Source: a virus. Taken from it: a DNA stretch of 64,000 nt. The stretch is taken from the IMG/VR virus record IMGVR_UViG_3300013093_000019, positions 87,370 through 151,369 of that record. One strand, written 5' to 3'. A program made the translations under genes and the position numbers. The first letter of the stretch is position 1, and each line of letters begins with the position of its first letter. Of this stretch, positions 1 through 8,672 are shown one piece after another. A model generated the notes under the pieces. That model saw nothing but the letters and a program-made list of their open reading frames with translations, did not search any database and was not told the DNA's origin.

Positions 1-231
1 AATAATTTCATTAGCGATAACTGTTGGCATAACACGACGGATTACTGGAAGAATCACGCGGTTTAATGTTGCGATGTTACCCGCAGAAGTTGCACCTGAA
101 GTTGCACTTTCAGCCAAGTACTTACGTGTATTTTCTAAGCATACGCTCATCGAAGCACGACGGTTACCTTGTAGGCCTTCAAGTAGAGCTTCTTTGGTAT
201 CTGACCATCTTTCGTTCAGAAGTTGTGACAT
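1..231 (-). CDS. 23: Major capsid protein gp23, N-terminal part (runs off the window)
   Basis: The first 77 codons of a leftward gene read into the window edge. The N-terminus has the T4 gp23 plan: a helical propeptide with LLNERW and LLEG, then LNRVILPVIRRVMP, matching T4 'VMGMVRRAIPNLIA'. A gp21-type cleavage site (L/I-x-E before A/G/S) occurs as LAE|S after residue 41, which implies a propeptide shorter than the 65 residues of T4. The ATG at 229-231 has an AAGGAG ribosome site 10 bases upstream. The gene follows scaffold gp22 and protease gp21 in the T4 order 20-21-22-23. The rest of the protein lies outside the window. Confidence 0.9.
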   Translation of the reverse strand, partial: MSQLLNERWSDTKEALLEGLQGNRRASMSVCLENTRKYLAESATSGATSAGNIATLNRVILPVIRRVMPTVIANEII

Positions 232-257
232 TTTAATATATCTCCTTGAATATTATA

Positions 258-1352
258 TTATTTAGATAGACCCGCTAACTTGCGGATGTCTAAAATATTG
301 TCTAAGCCTACCTCAGACTTGCGTACTTCGCGATCACCAGTTACTTCGGTACCTTCTGTAATAACAGCTTTTACCGTTGCTTTCTTAGTTGCGCCTTCCA
401 TGACTGCGGGTAGGTATTTGTCAAATGCTATGTTTAATTTACTTGTCTGTACAGACTCTAGTAAACTACCCATAACCTCTTTTTTATCAGCACTTAAAGG
501 TGCCAACAATTCGCCCATTACTTTAGCACGTTCCATTAGATCTTTCTGAACACGTAATTCACGTTCTTTAGATTCTGCTAGTTTTTGTGTTTGAGCTAGA
601 GCAGCTTGTGCCTCAGCAATTTCTTTTTCTTTCTTATCTACAATCTTCAACAGACGAGCTGTATCTGATTTTTCGTTTAGGAATGAACCTTGAAACTCTT
701 GAGCGAACGCTTCAAAAATTCTGCGACCAAAACTATTTGTACGAGCTGAATCAATGTCTTCACGTAACTGTTTGATTTCAGTACGTAGACCTTTTTCAAC
801 TGTTTCTTGTACAGTTTTAGCTGCTTTATTAATGAATTGTTGTTTTACTTCAGCAAATTTTGCTTTAGCACCCGCAACTAACTTAACTTTCGTTTCAGCT
901 AGATCACGTTTGTCTTCTGCAAAGTCTGCAATTTCTCTTGCCAATGCGTGTACTACGAATTGTTCAAGTTTTTGGAAATTCTCAGAAACTTTCTTGCGAT
1001 CATTTTGGAATTCCACCATCTCTTTGGCTAGTTGATGAGACATAAATGCTTCCATGACTTTAGCGTCACTTCCCATTTTTTCAGCGTACTTAGCTGTTGC
1101 TTCTGCTAATGCACGTTTATCCTCAGCCAACTCTGCCATTTCAGCGGCAAGTCTGTCGTTTAACATCTTGTCAAGTGACTCGATCATAACACCTTTATCG
1201 TGTTCATATTTCTGAGCAAACTCTTCACGAAGTTCTGCTGTGACTTGGTCGCGATTCTCTTGAATTTTTTGACTGAAGGCAGATTCAATTTCAGACTTAA
1301 CTTGCTCTGACATTACACCACTTTCTACCAATTGTTTGAATGCGTCCAACAT
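258..1352 (-). CDS. 22: Prohead core scaffolding protein gp22
   Basis: A 364-residue, highly charged, almost wholly helical protein without cysteine, lying between protease and capsid genes as in T4. It should form the inner core around which gp23 assembles and then be degraded by gp21. Three copies of an approximately 19-residue unit (x-LA-x-E-(M/I)-x2-(L/F)-x2-D-(K/R)-(K/R)-x-(L/V)-(A/S)-E) stand at residues 67-85, 107-125 and 136-154. Many L/I-A-E sites fit gp21 cleavage. The C-terminal part (about 280-364) carries the folded gp22-like tail ending in LDNILDIRKLAGLSK. It is longer than T4 gp22 (269 residues). The ATG is preceded by AAGGAG. Confidence 0.88.
   Translation of the reverse strand: MLDAFKQLVESGVMSEQVKSEIESAFSQKIQENRDQVTAELREEFAQKYEHDKGVMIESLDKMLNDRLAAEMAELAEDKRALAEATAKYAEKMGSDAKVMEAFMSHQLAKEMVEFQNDRKKVSENFQKLEQFVVHALAREIADFAEDKRDLAETKVKLVAGAKAKFAEVKQQFINKAAKTVQETVEKGLRTEIKQLREDIDSARTNSFGRRIFEAFAQEFQGSFLNEKSDTARLLKIVDKKEKEIAEAQAALAQTQKLAESKERELRVQKDLMERAKVMGELLAPLSADKKEVMGSLLESVQTSKLNIAFDKYLPAVMEGATKKATVKAVITEGTEVTGDREVRKSEVGLDNILDIRKLAGLSK
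259..265 (-). promoter_or_regulatory. Candidate late promoter for capsid gene
   Basis: CTAAATA on the minus strand, one base different from the core of the T4 late element TATAAATA. It overlaps the end of gene 22. Initiation about 6 bases downstream would leave a leader of roughly 22 bases that contains the AAGGAG site of gene 23. Position and spacing fit a capsid late promoter, but short AT-rich matches are common here. Confidence 0.4.
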
Positions 1353-1362
1353 CCTGTTCTCC

Positions 1363-1989
1363 TTATTTTAAACCCTTAATAACATTCATTAATGATTCAC
1401 GAATGTATTTCTGGGCCTTTGGATCTTCTTTAACTTCCTGGGCAACACGCCATGCACCATAACCACCTTTGTTATTCATGAGATGCTCATAAATTGGAGT
1501 TGGATATGCGCCGGGTGCGCTTGGTTGAGCAACTATATCGACTGTGATTATCTCAAAGTCGGCTACTTCGCCTGTAGACTCGTTAACGTTTCCGCTACCA
1601 CGAGAGCTTACGCCAAGTTTTACACCTGCTTCAAGCATAGTACGAATTAAGTTACCCATCGGGGTAGGCAAGACTTTCATCTTGCCGTATCCGTTTGGAC
1701 CGTCCATCCACATATCTGTAATCATGTGACTAACGCGGTCCAAATTTACTTTAAGGTCATCTGGATGATCTACTTCTCCTAGAACACTATAACCGTTTTG
1801 AATCTGGTCGTTTAGAGTCTTTACAGCATTGCCTATCTCGGAGACTGGATACACACGCTGGTTAGCGTTGCGTATGCCACCTTGGATGCAGATACCTTTT
1901 AGGTAAAGGTTTTTTCCGCCGTCCTTCTCATCACTCTCCAATACGACACGAGCTTGGTCAAAACTTAAATGTTCACGTAGATATAGCAT
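1363..1989 (-). CDS. 21: Prohead core protease gp21
   Basis: A 208-residue serine protease of the T4 gp21 family (S78/S80-like, herpes-protease fold). It cleaves core proteins and capsid propeptides during head maturation. Family landmarks are GEVDHPDD with the catalytic His at residue 75, and GVSSRGSG with the nucleophile Ser at 128 or 129. NANQRVYP near residue 41 and the C-terminal substrate-loop region are also typical. It lies 10 bases before gp22. The start is supported by AGGAA about 9 bases upstream. Likely targets in this window are the L-x-E sites of gp22 and LAE|S of gp23. Confidence 0.92.
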   Translation of the reverse strand: MLYLREHLSFDQARVVLESDEKDGGKNLYLKGICIQGGIRNANQRVYPVSEIGNAVKTLNDQIQNGYSVLGEVDHPDDLKVNLDRVSHMITDMWMDGPNGYGKMKVLPTPMGNLIRTMLEAGVKLGVSSRGSGNVNESTGEVADFEIITVDIVAQPSAPGAYPTPIYEHLMNNKGGYGAWRVAQEVKEDPKAQKYIRESLMNVIKGLK

Positions 1990-2006
1990 CTATCTTGAAT
2001 TCCTAA

Positions 2007-3071
2007 TTATAGTTTCTTGTCAACTACAGACTTAGTATTTGTACTACCGCCTGTTTGACCTGCTTTTTCGCCACCAGTCTGTGCACCAACGCCGTGACCT
2101 TCGCCACTTGCTGGTTTCTTAGCTGTGCTAAAAATGTTCTTTGTAGAACGGCTTGATTTCTCAACGTTTTCAAAGTCACCCATGTGTGGAACGTCAGCAC
2201 CTTTCTTCAATACACCACCTAACTTACCGTGTGGTTTTTGACCGTCTTCGTCAGCACCTTTACCAGCTTGTGCTATGTTTTTAGCATTTGCACCGCTTGT
2301 TGGTTTACCTGAACCAGAGCTGATTGGGCTCTTGCCACTATCGTGACCTGTTTGTCCAGCTTTATCACCACGACCTGATCCAACGCCTTCACCGTCTGCC
2401 ATTGTTACAGCAACTTTTTCGATGTATTCGCGCATCATTTCGCCTTGTGACTTAGCTCCGCGGCTTTCTTTCATGCTTTCGCCCTCGTCGTCTTCTTCAC
2501 CTTCTTCATCACCTTCTTCGTCGTCTTCGGCACCGCCGTCAACATCATCTAAAGGATCATGGCCAGTTTCGTCATCATGAACGCCTGGTTCGTTTTCTTC
2601 TTCATTGCGCTCTGCAGACATAAGAGCTTCAAATTCAGCTTTTAGTTCTTCTAGAGCATCTTCAAGATCTTGTACGTCATCTTTAGTAGCTGGAGCTGTG
2701 CCGTCGCCACCTTCGTCGCCGCCAAATTCATCGTCGCCGCCCATAGCATCGTGATCCATTGTATCACCTTCTAGGTCGTCTGTTTTATCTTGAATTGGGA
2801 ATTCGTCTTCTTCTTCTCCGAACATTGATTCTACAGTTTCGTCTTCTACAGACTCTTCTACAGACTCATCGTCTTCTTCTTCAGCGGCTTCTTCCATAGA
2901 TTCATCATCTTCTTCAGATGCTTCGTCCATTTCCGCTTCTTCTTCTTCAGCGATAAGATTTTGGTATATTTCTCGTGACTTCTCTACAACGATTTCATGA
3001 AAAAGCTCATTGGCTTTATCAGTTTCTTCGTTTACTAGATAGTCCAGTAATTGTTCAAACTTTGTTGACAT
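2007..3071 (-). CDS. Acidic prohead core protein, gp67-like N-terminus with long extension
   Basis: 354 residues from the ATG at 3069-3071, chosen because AAGGAG lies 8 bases upstream; the ATG 30 bases farther up has no such site. The first 45 residues form a helix (LLDYLVNEETDKANELFHEI...) followed by an Asp/Glu-rich run, the same plan as the 80-residue T4 core protein gp67. From about residue 110 the chain is acidic and Gly-rich. From about 205 it becomes Lys/Gly/Thr-rich and low-complexity, so it is probably disordered. It is over four times T4 gp67 in length. The location just before gp21 supports an inner-core role. The gp67 assignment rests on composition and position, not on close sequence identity. 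Confidence 0.6.
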   Translation of the reverse strand: MSTKFEQLLDYLVNEETDKANELFHEIVVEKSREIYQNLIAEEEEAEMDEASEEDDESMEEAAEEEDDESVEESVEDETVESMFGEEEDEFPIQDKTDDLEGDTMDHDAMGGDDEFGGDEGGDGTAPATKDDVQDLEDALEELKAEFEALMSAERNEEENEPGVHDDETGHDPLDDVDGGAEDDEEGDEEGEEDDEGESMKESRGAKSQGEMMREYIEKVAVTMADGEGVGSGRGDKAGQTGHDSGKSPISSGSGKPTSGANAKNIAQAGKGADEDGQKPHGKLGGVLKKGADVPHMGDFENVEKSSRSTKNIFSTAKKPASGEGHGVGAQTGGEKAGQTGGSTNTKSVVDKKL

Positions 3072-3113
3072 GTGATTTTTCTCCTTAGTATCAGCAGGCA
3101 AGGCTGTGTATTA

Positions 3114-3121
3114 TATTTACA
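3114..3121 (-). promoter_or_regulatory. Candidate late promoter for core protein gene
   Basis: TGTAAATA on the minus strand, one mismatch to TATAAATA, 43 bases before the supported ATG of the core-protein gene. The 147-base gap (3072-3218) otherwise holds an imperfect GGCTC/GAGCC inverted repeat around 3168-3195. No further gene is seen in it. Confidence 0.35.
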
Positions 3122-3218
3122 GCACTATTGAATTACTTATGCGAAATAGGCCAAAAATCGATCGTTTTGGCTCAAACGAGATATTTATCGAGCCGAAAAT
3201 TAAATTAAAATGGCAGTT

Positions 3219-3461
3219 TTAGGCCTGAACTTCAGCTGGAGGATTTTTATACATCTCTCTAACTAAAGCTAATTCTTCTTCGGTTTCTTGTTCTCGTGCT
3301 TCACCTGCAAGGCGAAGTTGATTCAGCATCTTAAGAGTCAAGCGTGTTTTACGAGTATCTTTGATACTCAATATGCTTTTATCAGAGTCAGGATCGTAAC
3401 GCTTATCCTGCTGTTGATCAGCATCTTCATCATTAAAATAAACAAATTCTCTTAATAGCAT
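3219..3461 (-). CDS. Small charged protein between portal and core genes, function unknown
   Basis: An 80-residue charged protein with an acidic N-terminal half, a basic central motif (DTRKTRLTLKMLNQLRLA, residues 36-53) and an acidic helical tail. The RKTRLTLxxLNxLR-type motif recurs in small proteins beside the portal gene in T4-like aquatic phages, which suggests a virion or core role, but no function is assigned. It begins 25 bases after the portal stop. No good ribosome site precedes its ATG; a CTAAATA element lies directly upstream. It may therefore depend on translational coupling or a nearby late start. Confidence 0.65.
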   Translation of the reverse strand: MLLREFVYFNDEDADQQQDKRYDPDSDKSILSIKDTRKTRLTLKMLNQLRLAGEAREQETEEELALVREMYKNPPAEVQA

Positions 3462-3485
3462 AAGGGTATTTAGCCCAAAATTAGA

Positions 3486-5213
3486 TTAGGCTGGTGGAGT
3501 GCTTTGAGGAGCACTAGGACTTGCTTGACCTGCTCCAGGAGCAGCTTCAGCACCCATATCATCTTCCATACCTTCTGGAGGTTGACTTAGGTCGTCTATA
3601 TCACCTAGATCCTGCTGGGCGCCAGCAGATGTAACACCTGCAGAACGTAATTCAGCATTAGCATCCATCTTGCCTTTGTTGCTTTCTAGGTTTTCTTCTT
3701 GCCACATTTCTTGGTTTTCTGCAATTTCTTCTGCTGTTAAACCTAGGAAACGTTTCATAGCAAAGCGTTTGCTCATGAACGGAATTCCAACCATAGTACC
3801 AAATGTACCTACACGGGCTGTATCCATTTCTGCTTGGCGATAAGACGCAAAGTTTTGTGGTGGATTAAATTTAACGTCGAATAAATTAGGATCAATGTTG
3901 ATACCGCGTTGGTTCAAGTATGCCTTAAACTCGTTGTTAAATTGTTCGTTTAATAGTGATTGTAGTCTTTCGCAGTATTTGTTGAATCGTAATTCTTGTA
4001 TGTAAGCTGTTCCCACTCGGCCATCGTTAAAACTGCTACCGCCATCATCTGGACCAGTAGGTAAGTAACTGGAAGGAATACGAAGAGCCCTAAACAACTT
4101 ATTAGTAAAATATCGTAAATCATCAATTTCTCCTAAGTTCGTACCACCCGGTAATAGTTCTACTTTAGAGCCACGACCTTCTGATGTTTGTGGGAAGAAG
4201 TAATCTTCATTGATGCTTAGTGGATTGTAACTAGCGTCTATGACGCTAGTGCCACCGCCTGTTAAAGACGGTATACGGCGCTGGTTAACTTCGTTCTTAA
4301 CACGTTCAACAAATCCCATAGCCAAGTGACTAGGCATGTTACCTACGTCAATATAGAACACTCTACGCTCTGGAGCACGTTGCACACGATAGATAATAAT
4401 AGCGTCTTCAAGCAATTCTTTTTGCTTATAGACTTTGAAAATTGACTCTAAAAGTGAATTTCCAAAAGGAAAGTTGTTGTCTAAACCTTCACTCATTGAC
4501 AAATGAATGACATGTTTTGCGTCGATTGCGTATTGCTGTTGGTTAATAGCAAAGCGTCCGCCGTTATTTGCTTGGTTATATGTACCTACCATACCACGTT
4601 GCTGTGCGTTATTTGTAGTAAAACCTGAACCGCCAGGACCGCTTGTTTGGTTTGTAGGTGTGATTTGTGTAACTGTTAAGTTCTGTAGGTTAATGTTTAG
4701 ATCACGGACAACATACTGTTCAGGTTGTTTGCCGTCACTTTCATTAACAATGATCTTGTCAATCTTAGCAGGATCAATGTATAACCATGCTAGAGTTTCT
4801 GGATCACGTATAAAGAATACGTCACCGTATTTGAACGCATTACGTACTAATTTAAAGATACGTTTAGGAAATTTGTTTAGCTTAGACCACTGTTGTAGGT
4901 ACTTCTTAAGGATCTTAACTTCAGTTGAAGTAGCATTTTCTTTAAAGAACAGTTCAAACGGAGTACCGTTTTCTTCGTTCATTTGTGTACAGAATTCAGC
5001 TAGAATATCTAAGGCTGCATTAACTTCACTGTCGCTGTCCATAGTGTCATATTGACCATATCGTTCTAAACGATTTGGATGTCCTGAATAAACATCTGGC
5101 AAATATGAACTGTAGTTTGTGCGAGTAGGATTTGCTCTGCTTCCTCCAGAACCACTGATAGGGCTTAGTGTACCTTGTGTATTAACAGGAGTGAAGTACT
5201 TTTTCCAACTCAT
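3486..5213 (-). CDS. 20: Portal vertex protein gp20
   Basis: A 575-residue portal, the dodecameric ring through which DNA enters and on which the head core starts. T4-type landmarks are DSEVNAALDILAEF (about 60), KYGDVFFIRDP (about 128), the segment IIIYRVQRAPERRVFYIDVG (about 275) and LFRALRIPSSYL (about 375), with an Ala/Pro/Gln-rich, probably disordered C-terminus. A Gly/Asn/Gln-rich insertion at about 185-220 (TNQTSGPGGSGF...) looks like a surface loop. The ATG has AAGGA upstream. It follows the tape-measure gene by 9 bases, so head and tail genes share this transcript. Confidence 0.95.
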   Translation of the reverse strand: MSWKKYFTPVNTQGTLSPISGSGGSRANPTRTNYSSYLPDVYSGHPNRLERYGQYDTMDSDSEVNAALDILAEFCTQMNEENGTPFELFFKENATSTEVKILKKYLQQWSKLNKFPKRIFKLVRNAFKYGDVFFIRDPETLAWLYIDPAKIDKIIVNESDGKQPEQYVVRDLNINLQNLTVTQITPTNQTSGPGGSGFTTNNAQQRGMVGTYNQANNGGRFAINQQQYAIDAKHVIHLSMSEGLDNNFPFGNSLLESIFKVYKQKELLEDAIIIYRVQRAPERRVFYIDVGNMPSHLAMGFVERVKNEVNQRRIPSLTGGGTSVIDASYNPLSINEDYFFPQTSEGRGSKVELLPGGTNLGEIDDLRYFTNKLFRALRIPSSYLPTGPDDGGSSFNDGRVGTAYIQELRFNKYCERLQSLLNEQFNNEFKAYLNQRGINIDPNLFDVKFNPPQNFASYRQAEMDTARVGTFGTMVGIPFMSKRFAMKRFLGLTAEEIAENQEMWQEENLESNKGKMDANAELRSAGVTSAGAQQDLGDIDDLSQPPEGMEDDMGAEAAPGAGQASPSAPQSTPPA

Positions 5214-5222
5214 AAATTATCC

Positions 5223-7721
5223 TTATTTTCTAAACAGATTACCGTTTGACGCTAGCGTAGTTGCGGTTTTTTCTGTTGCTTCTGCTGTTCTGGTATTAAC
5301 TGCAATTAGTCTTGCTATGTTAGTATTTAACGCAGTAATAGGATCTTGTTTAGGTTCTTGGACCGAAGCCGCCGGTGCATCTGCAGGTTTTTGATCTTTT
5401 TTCTCTGCGGCAGCTTTAGCATCTGCGGCTTTCTTATCAGCAGCTTCTCTTTCTTGTGCGGCTTTTTGATCTGCAATTTTCTTAGCTTCTGCAGCTTTGA
5501 AACTTGCAGCCTGTGCTTTAAGATTAGCATCTGGATTATTGTAAATCTTAAGAACATCATCTTTAATGCTTGCTGGAACTTTGCTAGCGTCATCGGGAGT
5601 AGCACCAATCATCATGCTGTATGCCCAATTTCTAATATTGGTTGCTTGATCAACTTTTGGTGCTTCTGCAGATGATTGATTTGCAGCAGGTTGACTAGAA
5701 GGAGTTACCCCCATGTCTTTTTCTACACGGCCCTTCCATTGTTTTTGTTGATTAATTTGGTTATCAAGTATACCTTTTTTCTGTCTATCCCAGAATCCGT
5801 CACCTAAGGCTGCTTTTTCTTTTTCTAATTTAATGATGTTATCATTAATTTTTTGTAGAGTTTCTTCTTGCTGTTGTTTTTTCTTTGCGGCATCTTCTGC
5901 TTTTTCCATGTCAGTATCTGATCGCATCCAACGAGGAATAACAGCACCTTTGATCGCTTGCCATAAGAAATCAAATAGTTCTTTGATGGCGGAATACAAT
6001 ATAGGTTTAGTTGATTCCCACAGTTCATGGACAGCAGGGCCAAATATCTTTTTAGTATCGTCCCAGAATTGTAACAATGCTGTTTTAAATTCGTCCCAAC
6101 TATGGATATTCTCAAACTTGTCAGTAAACGCTTTAAATGCGGCACCAAATCTAGTAACGTATGGTTCAATTATGTGTGCAAAAGTTAACGACACAGCTTC
6201 AAACTTTCCAGACATAGCTAACATTGGTTTTAAGAATGGTCCTAATAAGGTACCCATAATTCTGTCAATTACGTTACCTACATCTCGTAAATTCTGTGTT
6301 AAGTCACCCATTTGAGCAGCTTGATTTCCAGCAGTATCTTTAGTTTTTGCATGTAGTTTGCTCATTGCTTCTAGATATTCTGCATCAGATTTGTATTGGC
6401 TTCGTTGGTTAGCTAGATTCTGCATCTGGCCGTTGATAATGCCTTTACCTTGAGCGACCATGATGTTGTTAGTAACACCTAGTTGGTCGTGCATTTGTTT
6501 GATACCATTAGCCGCTGCTAGTGTACCTCTATCTATACCTGATTGAAATTGATCAGCAGATTCATTAATATTTTTAGCGTTTTCTAAATATTGTCTAAAT
6601 TGTCCTTTAGACGCTACGTTCATTCTAACACCAGCTTCGTTAACTGGAGTAGTAATACCTGTTTGGATAGCTAGTTTAACTGCTTTAGCACCATCTGGAC
6701 CAAATTTTGCTAGTGCGTCTGCTACAGCGGTAGTTGCATTAGCGGCTGCTTTAGGATCTAGTCCTGCTGTAAATGCTTTCCAGTTGGCTTCTTCTGTAGC
6801 TTCTTTTAATTCTGCTTCTATTTGTTCTCTGCGTTTACCAGTTACTTCGCTTAAGAATGTCATTTCTTGTGCGAGATTTGTAGCACCTTCTGCAACTACT
6901 CTGCTGTCCTGTAATCCTTTTTTAGTAATACTACCTTGCCCCATCATGAATACTTCCATGATTCCGGCCGCTTGTTGTGTAGTATACCCTAATCCGTAGA
7001 TAGCTTTTCTAAATTCGCTACCTTCTCCCATAAACGATTTCATATTCTTGTTGAATAGTAGTCGCCCTGATTCAACATCGCCTGTCATTGTAGCTAATGC
7101 CTGACCAAATTTAGGATCTGACATAACCGCCTGATACTCGCTAAGAGTAAGTCCAGTTAATCTTGCTGTATCTCTTAGGGTTTCAAAATCTGCATTTAAG
7201 GCCATACCGCCTGCGGTTAGCTTACGATAAATTTCAAGATTTTCTTCTTGACGCTTGATCGCCATGCCGCCAATGTCAAATAGCATCTTTAATACTCCGC
7301 CAACTAGCGGAACTTGAGACGCAAGGTCTCCCATGACATCAGCTAATTGGCTAAGTTTCATTTCGCCTGTTGCGGCTGCAAGAGCAAAATCTTTAAGTAT
7401 TCCTAGTACATTACCCACTGTAGATGCTAGACTACCCAGAATACCAAACAGTCCTGAAAATGCTTTTGCTACTAGGCTTACCGCAGGTCCTAATAAATCA
7501 AATGCTACTCCTACGGCTTTTGCTACAGGAACAAATTTACTAAATTGTCCTGCTAGTGTATCAACAACTCCTGAGCTAGCACCGCTAGATCCTGAAGTTT
7601 TCTTTTCTTCAGACTGATTAGTTTTTACCAAAGTTGATGAAATCTTGGTCAGATTTACATTCATCGCTTGTGCGACTTGTAGTAAATCCTGTAAGGTCTG
7701 TTCTGATGCGTAATCGGCCAT
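5223..7721 (-). CDS. Tail tape-measure protein (gp29-type)
   Basis: An 832-residue protein with an N-terminal helical region, a long hydrophobic Gly/Ala/Leu/Val stretch (about 50-155) rich in small residues, an extended helical middle, a second amphipathic region (about 425-530), and an Ala/Lys/Glu-rich C-terminus (about 740-800). This architecture is typical of tape-measure proteins, which set tail length inside the tube. The divergent neighbour is a chaperone-type gene pair, which supports the call because tape-measure proteins need such chaperones. Sequence similarity to T4 gp29 (590 residues) is not obvious by eye. A late-promoter match stands at 7780-7787. Confidence 0.75.
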   Translation of the reverse strand: MADYASEQTLQDLLQVAQAMNVNLTKISSTLVKTNQSEEKKTSGSSGASSGVVDTLAGQFSKFVPVAKAVGVAFDLLGPAVSLVAKAFSGLFGILGSLASTVGNVLGILKDFALAAATGEMKLSQLADVMGDLASQVPLVGGVLKMLFDIGGMAIKRQEENLEIYRKLTAGGMALNADFETLRDTARLTGLTLSEYQAVMSDPKFGQALATMTGDVESGRLLFNKNMKSFMGEGSEFRKAIYGLGYTTQQAAGIMEVFMMGQGSITKKGLQDSRVVAEGATNLAQEMTFLSEVTGKRREQIEAELKEATEEANWKAFTAGLDPKAAANATTAVADALAKFGPDGAKAVKLAIQTGITTPVNEAGVRMNVASKGQFRQYLENAKNINESADQFQSGIDRGTLAAANGIKQMHDQLGVTNNIMVAQGKGIINGQMQNLANQRSQYKSDAEYLEAMSKLHAKTKDTAGNQAAQMGDLTQNLRDVGNVIDRIMGTLLGPFLKPMLAMSGKFEAVSLTFAHIIEPYVTRFGAAFKAFTDKFENIHSWDEFKTALLQFWDDTKKIFGPAVHELWESTKPILYSAIKELFDFLWQAIKGAVIPRWMRSDTDMEKAEDAAKKKQQQEETLQKINDNIIKLEKEKAALGDGFWDRQKKGILDNQINQQKQWKGRVEKDMGVTPSSQPAANQSSAEAPKVDQATNIRNWAYSMMIGATPDDASKVPASIKDDVLKIYNNPDANLKAQAASFKAAEAKKIADQKAAQEREAADKKAADAKAAAEKKDQKPADAPAASVQEPKQDPITALNTNIARLIAVNTRTAEATEKTATTLASNGNLFRK

Positions 7722-7750
7722 GGGTTTTAAAATTGGTGGTTATGTAGGTA

Positions 7751-7758
7751 TATAAATA
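7751..7758 (+). promoter_or_regulatory. Late promoter for the tail chaperone gene
   Basis: Exact TATAAATA on the plus strand, 42 bases before the ATG at 7801. T4-type initiation would give a leader of about 35 bases. It faces the minus-strand element at 7780-7787, so the two transcripts would overlap by roughly 10 bases at their 5' ends. Confidence 0.55.
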
Positions 7759-7779
7759 CAATCCATACTGTACTATCTT

Positions 7780-7787
7780 TATTTATA
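7780..7787 (-). promoter_or_regulatory. Late promoter for the tape-measure operon
   Basis: Exact TATAAATA when read on the minus strand, 58 bases before the tape-measure ATG at 7721. It would drive tape measure, portal and downstream head genes. Together with 7751-7758 it forms a face-to-face pair 21 bases apart. Confidence 0.5.
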
Positions 7788-7800
7788 GGAATTTAAAACC

Positions 7801-8667
7801 ATGGTTAAAACCACAACTAATCAAAACAATCCGTTGACACGCTTTATGCGTCAACCTAAGATTTATATCACTTTACCTAGTGGAGGTAAGTATTGGCCTG
7901 TTGGTTCTATCGAGATTCCTGAAAACGGACAGCTACCTGTGTTTTCCATGACAGCTAAAGATGAGATAGTAATGAAAACTCCTGATGCACTTCTAAACGG
8001 ACAAAGCGTTGTTGACGTGATACAAAGCTGTGTGCCTAATATTAAAAATGCTTGGAACTGTCCTAGCATTGATTTAGACATGTTGTTAGTTGCGATCCGT
8101 ATCGCTACTTACGGTGAAAAAATGACCGTTAGCTATAAAATTCCTAATACAGTTGAAGAAGGCGATTACGAAATTGAACTACACAGTTTCATAGATCAAA
8201 TATCAAATGCACAATGGATCGAACAAGTACCTGTTACTGATGAACTGGTAATGTTTGTTAAGCCATTGACTTATAAACATATGACCACTATCAGTCAAAA
8301 GAGTTTTGAAACTAATAAGATGATGCAGATCGCAGGTGACGAATCGCTAAGTGATGATCAAAAAGCCGCTTATATTCAAAAGAGCTTTCAGACGCTAACT
8401 GACCTAACTACAGAAATGTTAGTAAGTTCTATTTTTAAAATTAAAACGTTTGATGAAGATGTAACTGAAACTCGTTATATTAAAGAGTTTATTGAAAACG
8501 CTGACAAGAGCATAATTGACAGTATCCAAAAGCACCTAAACGAGCTTAAAGAACAAAATCAACTTAAACCAGTTACACTAAGCACTACACCGTTACAACA
8601 AGAAGCTGGTGCTCCTGAAACGTTTGAAGTACCTATTAACTTCGACCAGTCAAATTTTTTCGCATAA
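7801..8667 (+). CDS. 26: gp26-type baseplate hub assembly / tail chaperone protein
   Basis: A 288-residue protein with the N-terminal signature LPSGGKYWPVGSIEIPENG (about 25-43) followed by LPVFSMTAKDE, seen in gp26-annotated proteins of aquatic T4-like phages. The segment AQWIEQVPVTDELVMFVKPLTYKH (about 139-162) aligns with the T4 gp26 motif 'QWIEVNPEMIVTIRPLTYKH'. T4 gp26 is required for hub assembly. Its position next to the tape-measure gene and the overlapping -1 frame extension suggest a lambda gpG-like tape-measure chaperone. The stop at 8665-8667 follows a T TTT TTC heptamer at 8655-8661. A frameshift there would yield a 363-residue fusion read from 7801-8661 and 8661-8891. Confidence 0.8.
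   Translation: MVKTTTNQNNPLTRFMRQPKIYITLPSGGKYWPVGSIEIPENGQLPVFSMTAKDEIVMKTPDALLNGQSVVDVIQSCVPNIKNAWNCPSIDLDMLLVAIRIATYGEKMTVSYKIPNTVEEGDYEIELHSFIDQISNAQWIEQVPVTDELVMFVKPLTYKHMTTISQKSFETNKMMQIAGDESLSDDQKAAYIQKSFQTLTDLTTEMLVSSIFKIKTFDEDVTETRYIKEFIENADKSIIDSIQKHLNELKEQNQLKPVTLSTTPLQQEAGAPETFEVPINFDQSNFFA
8655..8661 (+). promoter_or_regulatory. Predicted -1 programmed frameshift site (T TTT TTC)
   Basis: The 0-frame codons read AAT TTT TTC GCA TAA. The heptamer TTTTTTC fits X XXY YYZ exactly, so both tRNAs can re-pair after slipping one base back. The -1 frame then continues CGC ATA AGG CTT TTG CTT CTC GAC into the downstream frame without a stop. Only a weak downstream stem (AAGGC/GCTT) is visible. 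This is the layout of G/GT-type tail chaperone genes. Confidence 0.65.
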
Positions 8668-8672
8668 GGCTT

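Noticed and set aside
3072-3101. Earlier start for the acidic core protein
   Set aside because: The upstream ATG has no ribosome site, and its first codons contain the AAGGAG that serves the downstream ATG.
3165-3200. Terminator between the 80-residue gene and the core protein gene
   Set aside because: The GGCTC/GAGCC stem is short, has a 16-base loop and no T-run in the direction of transcription.
5833-6315. Long plus-strand frames opposite the tape-measure gene
   Set aside because: Antisense shadows of a strongly supported gene, without ribosome sites or motifs.
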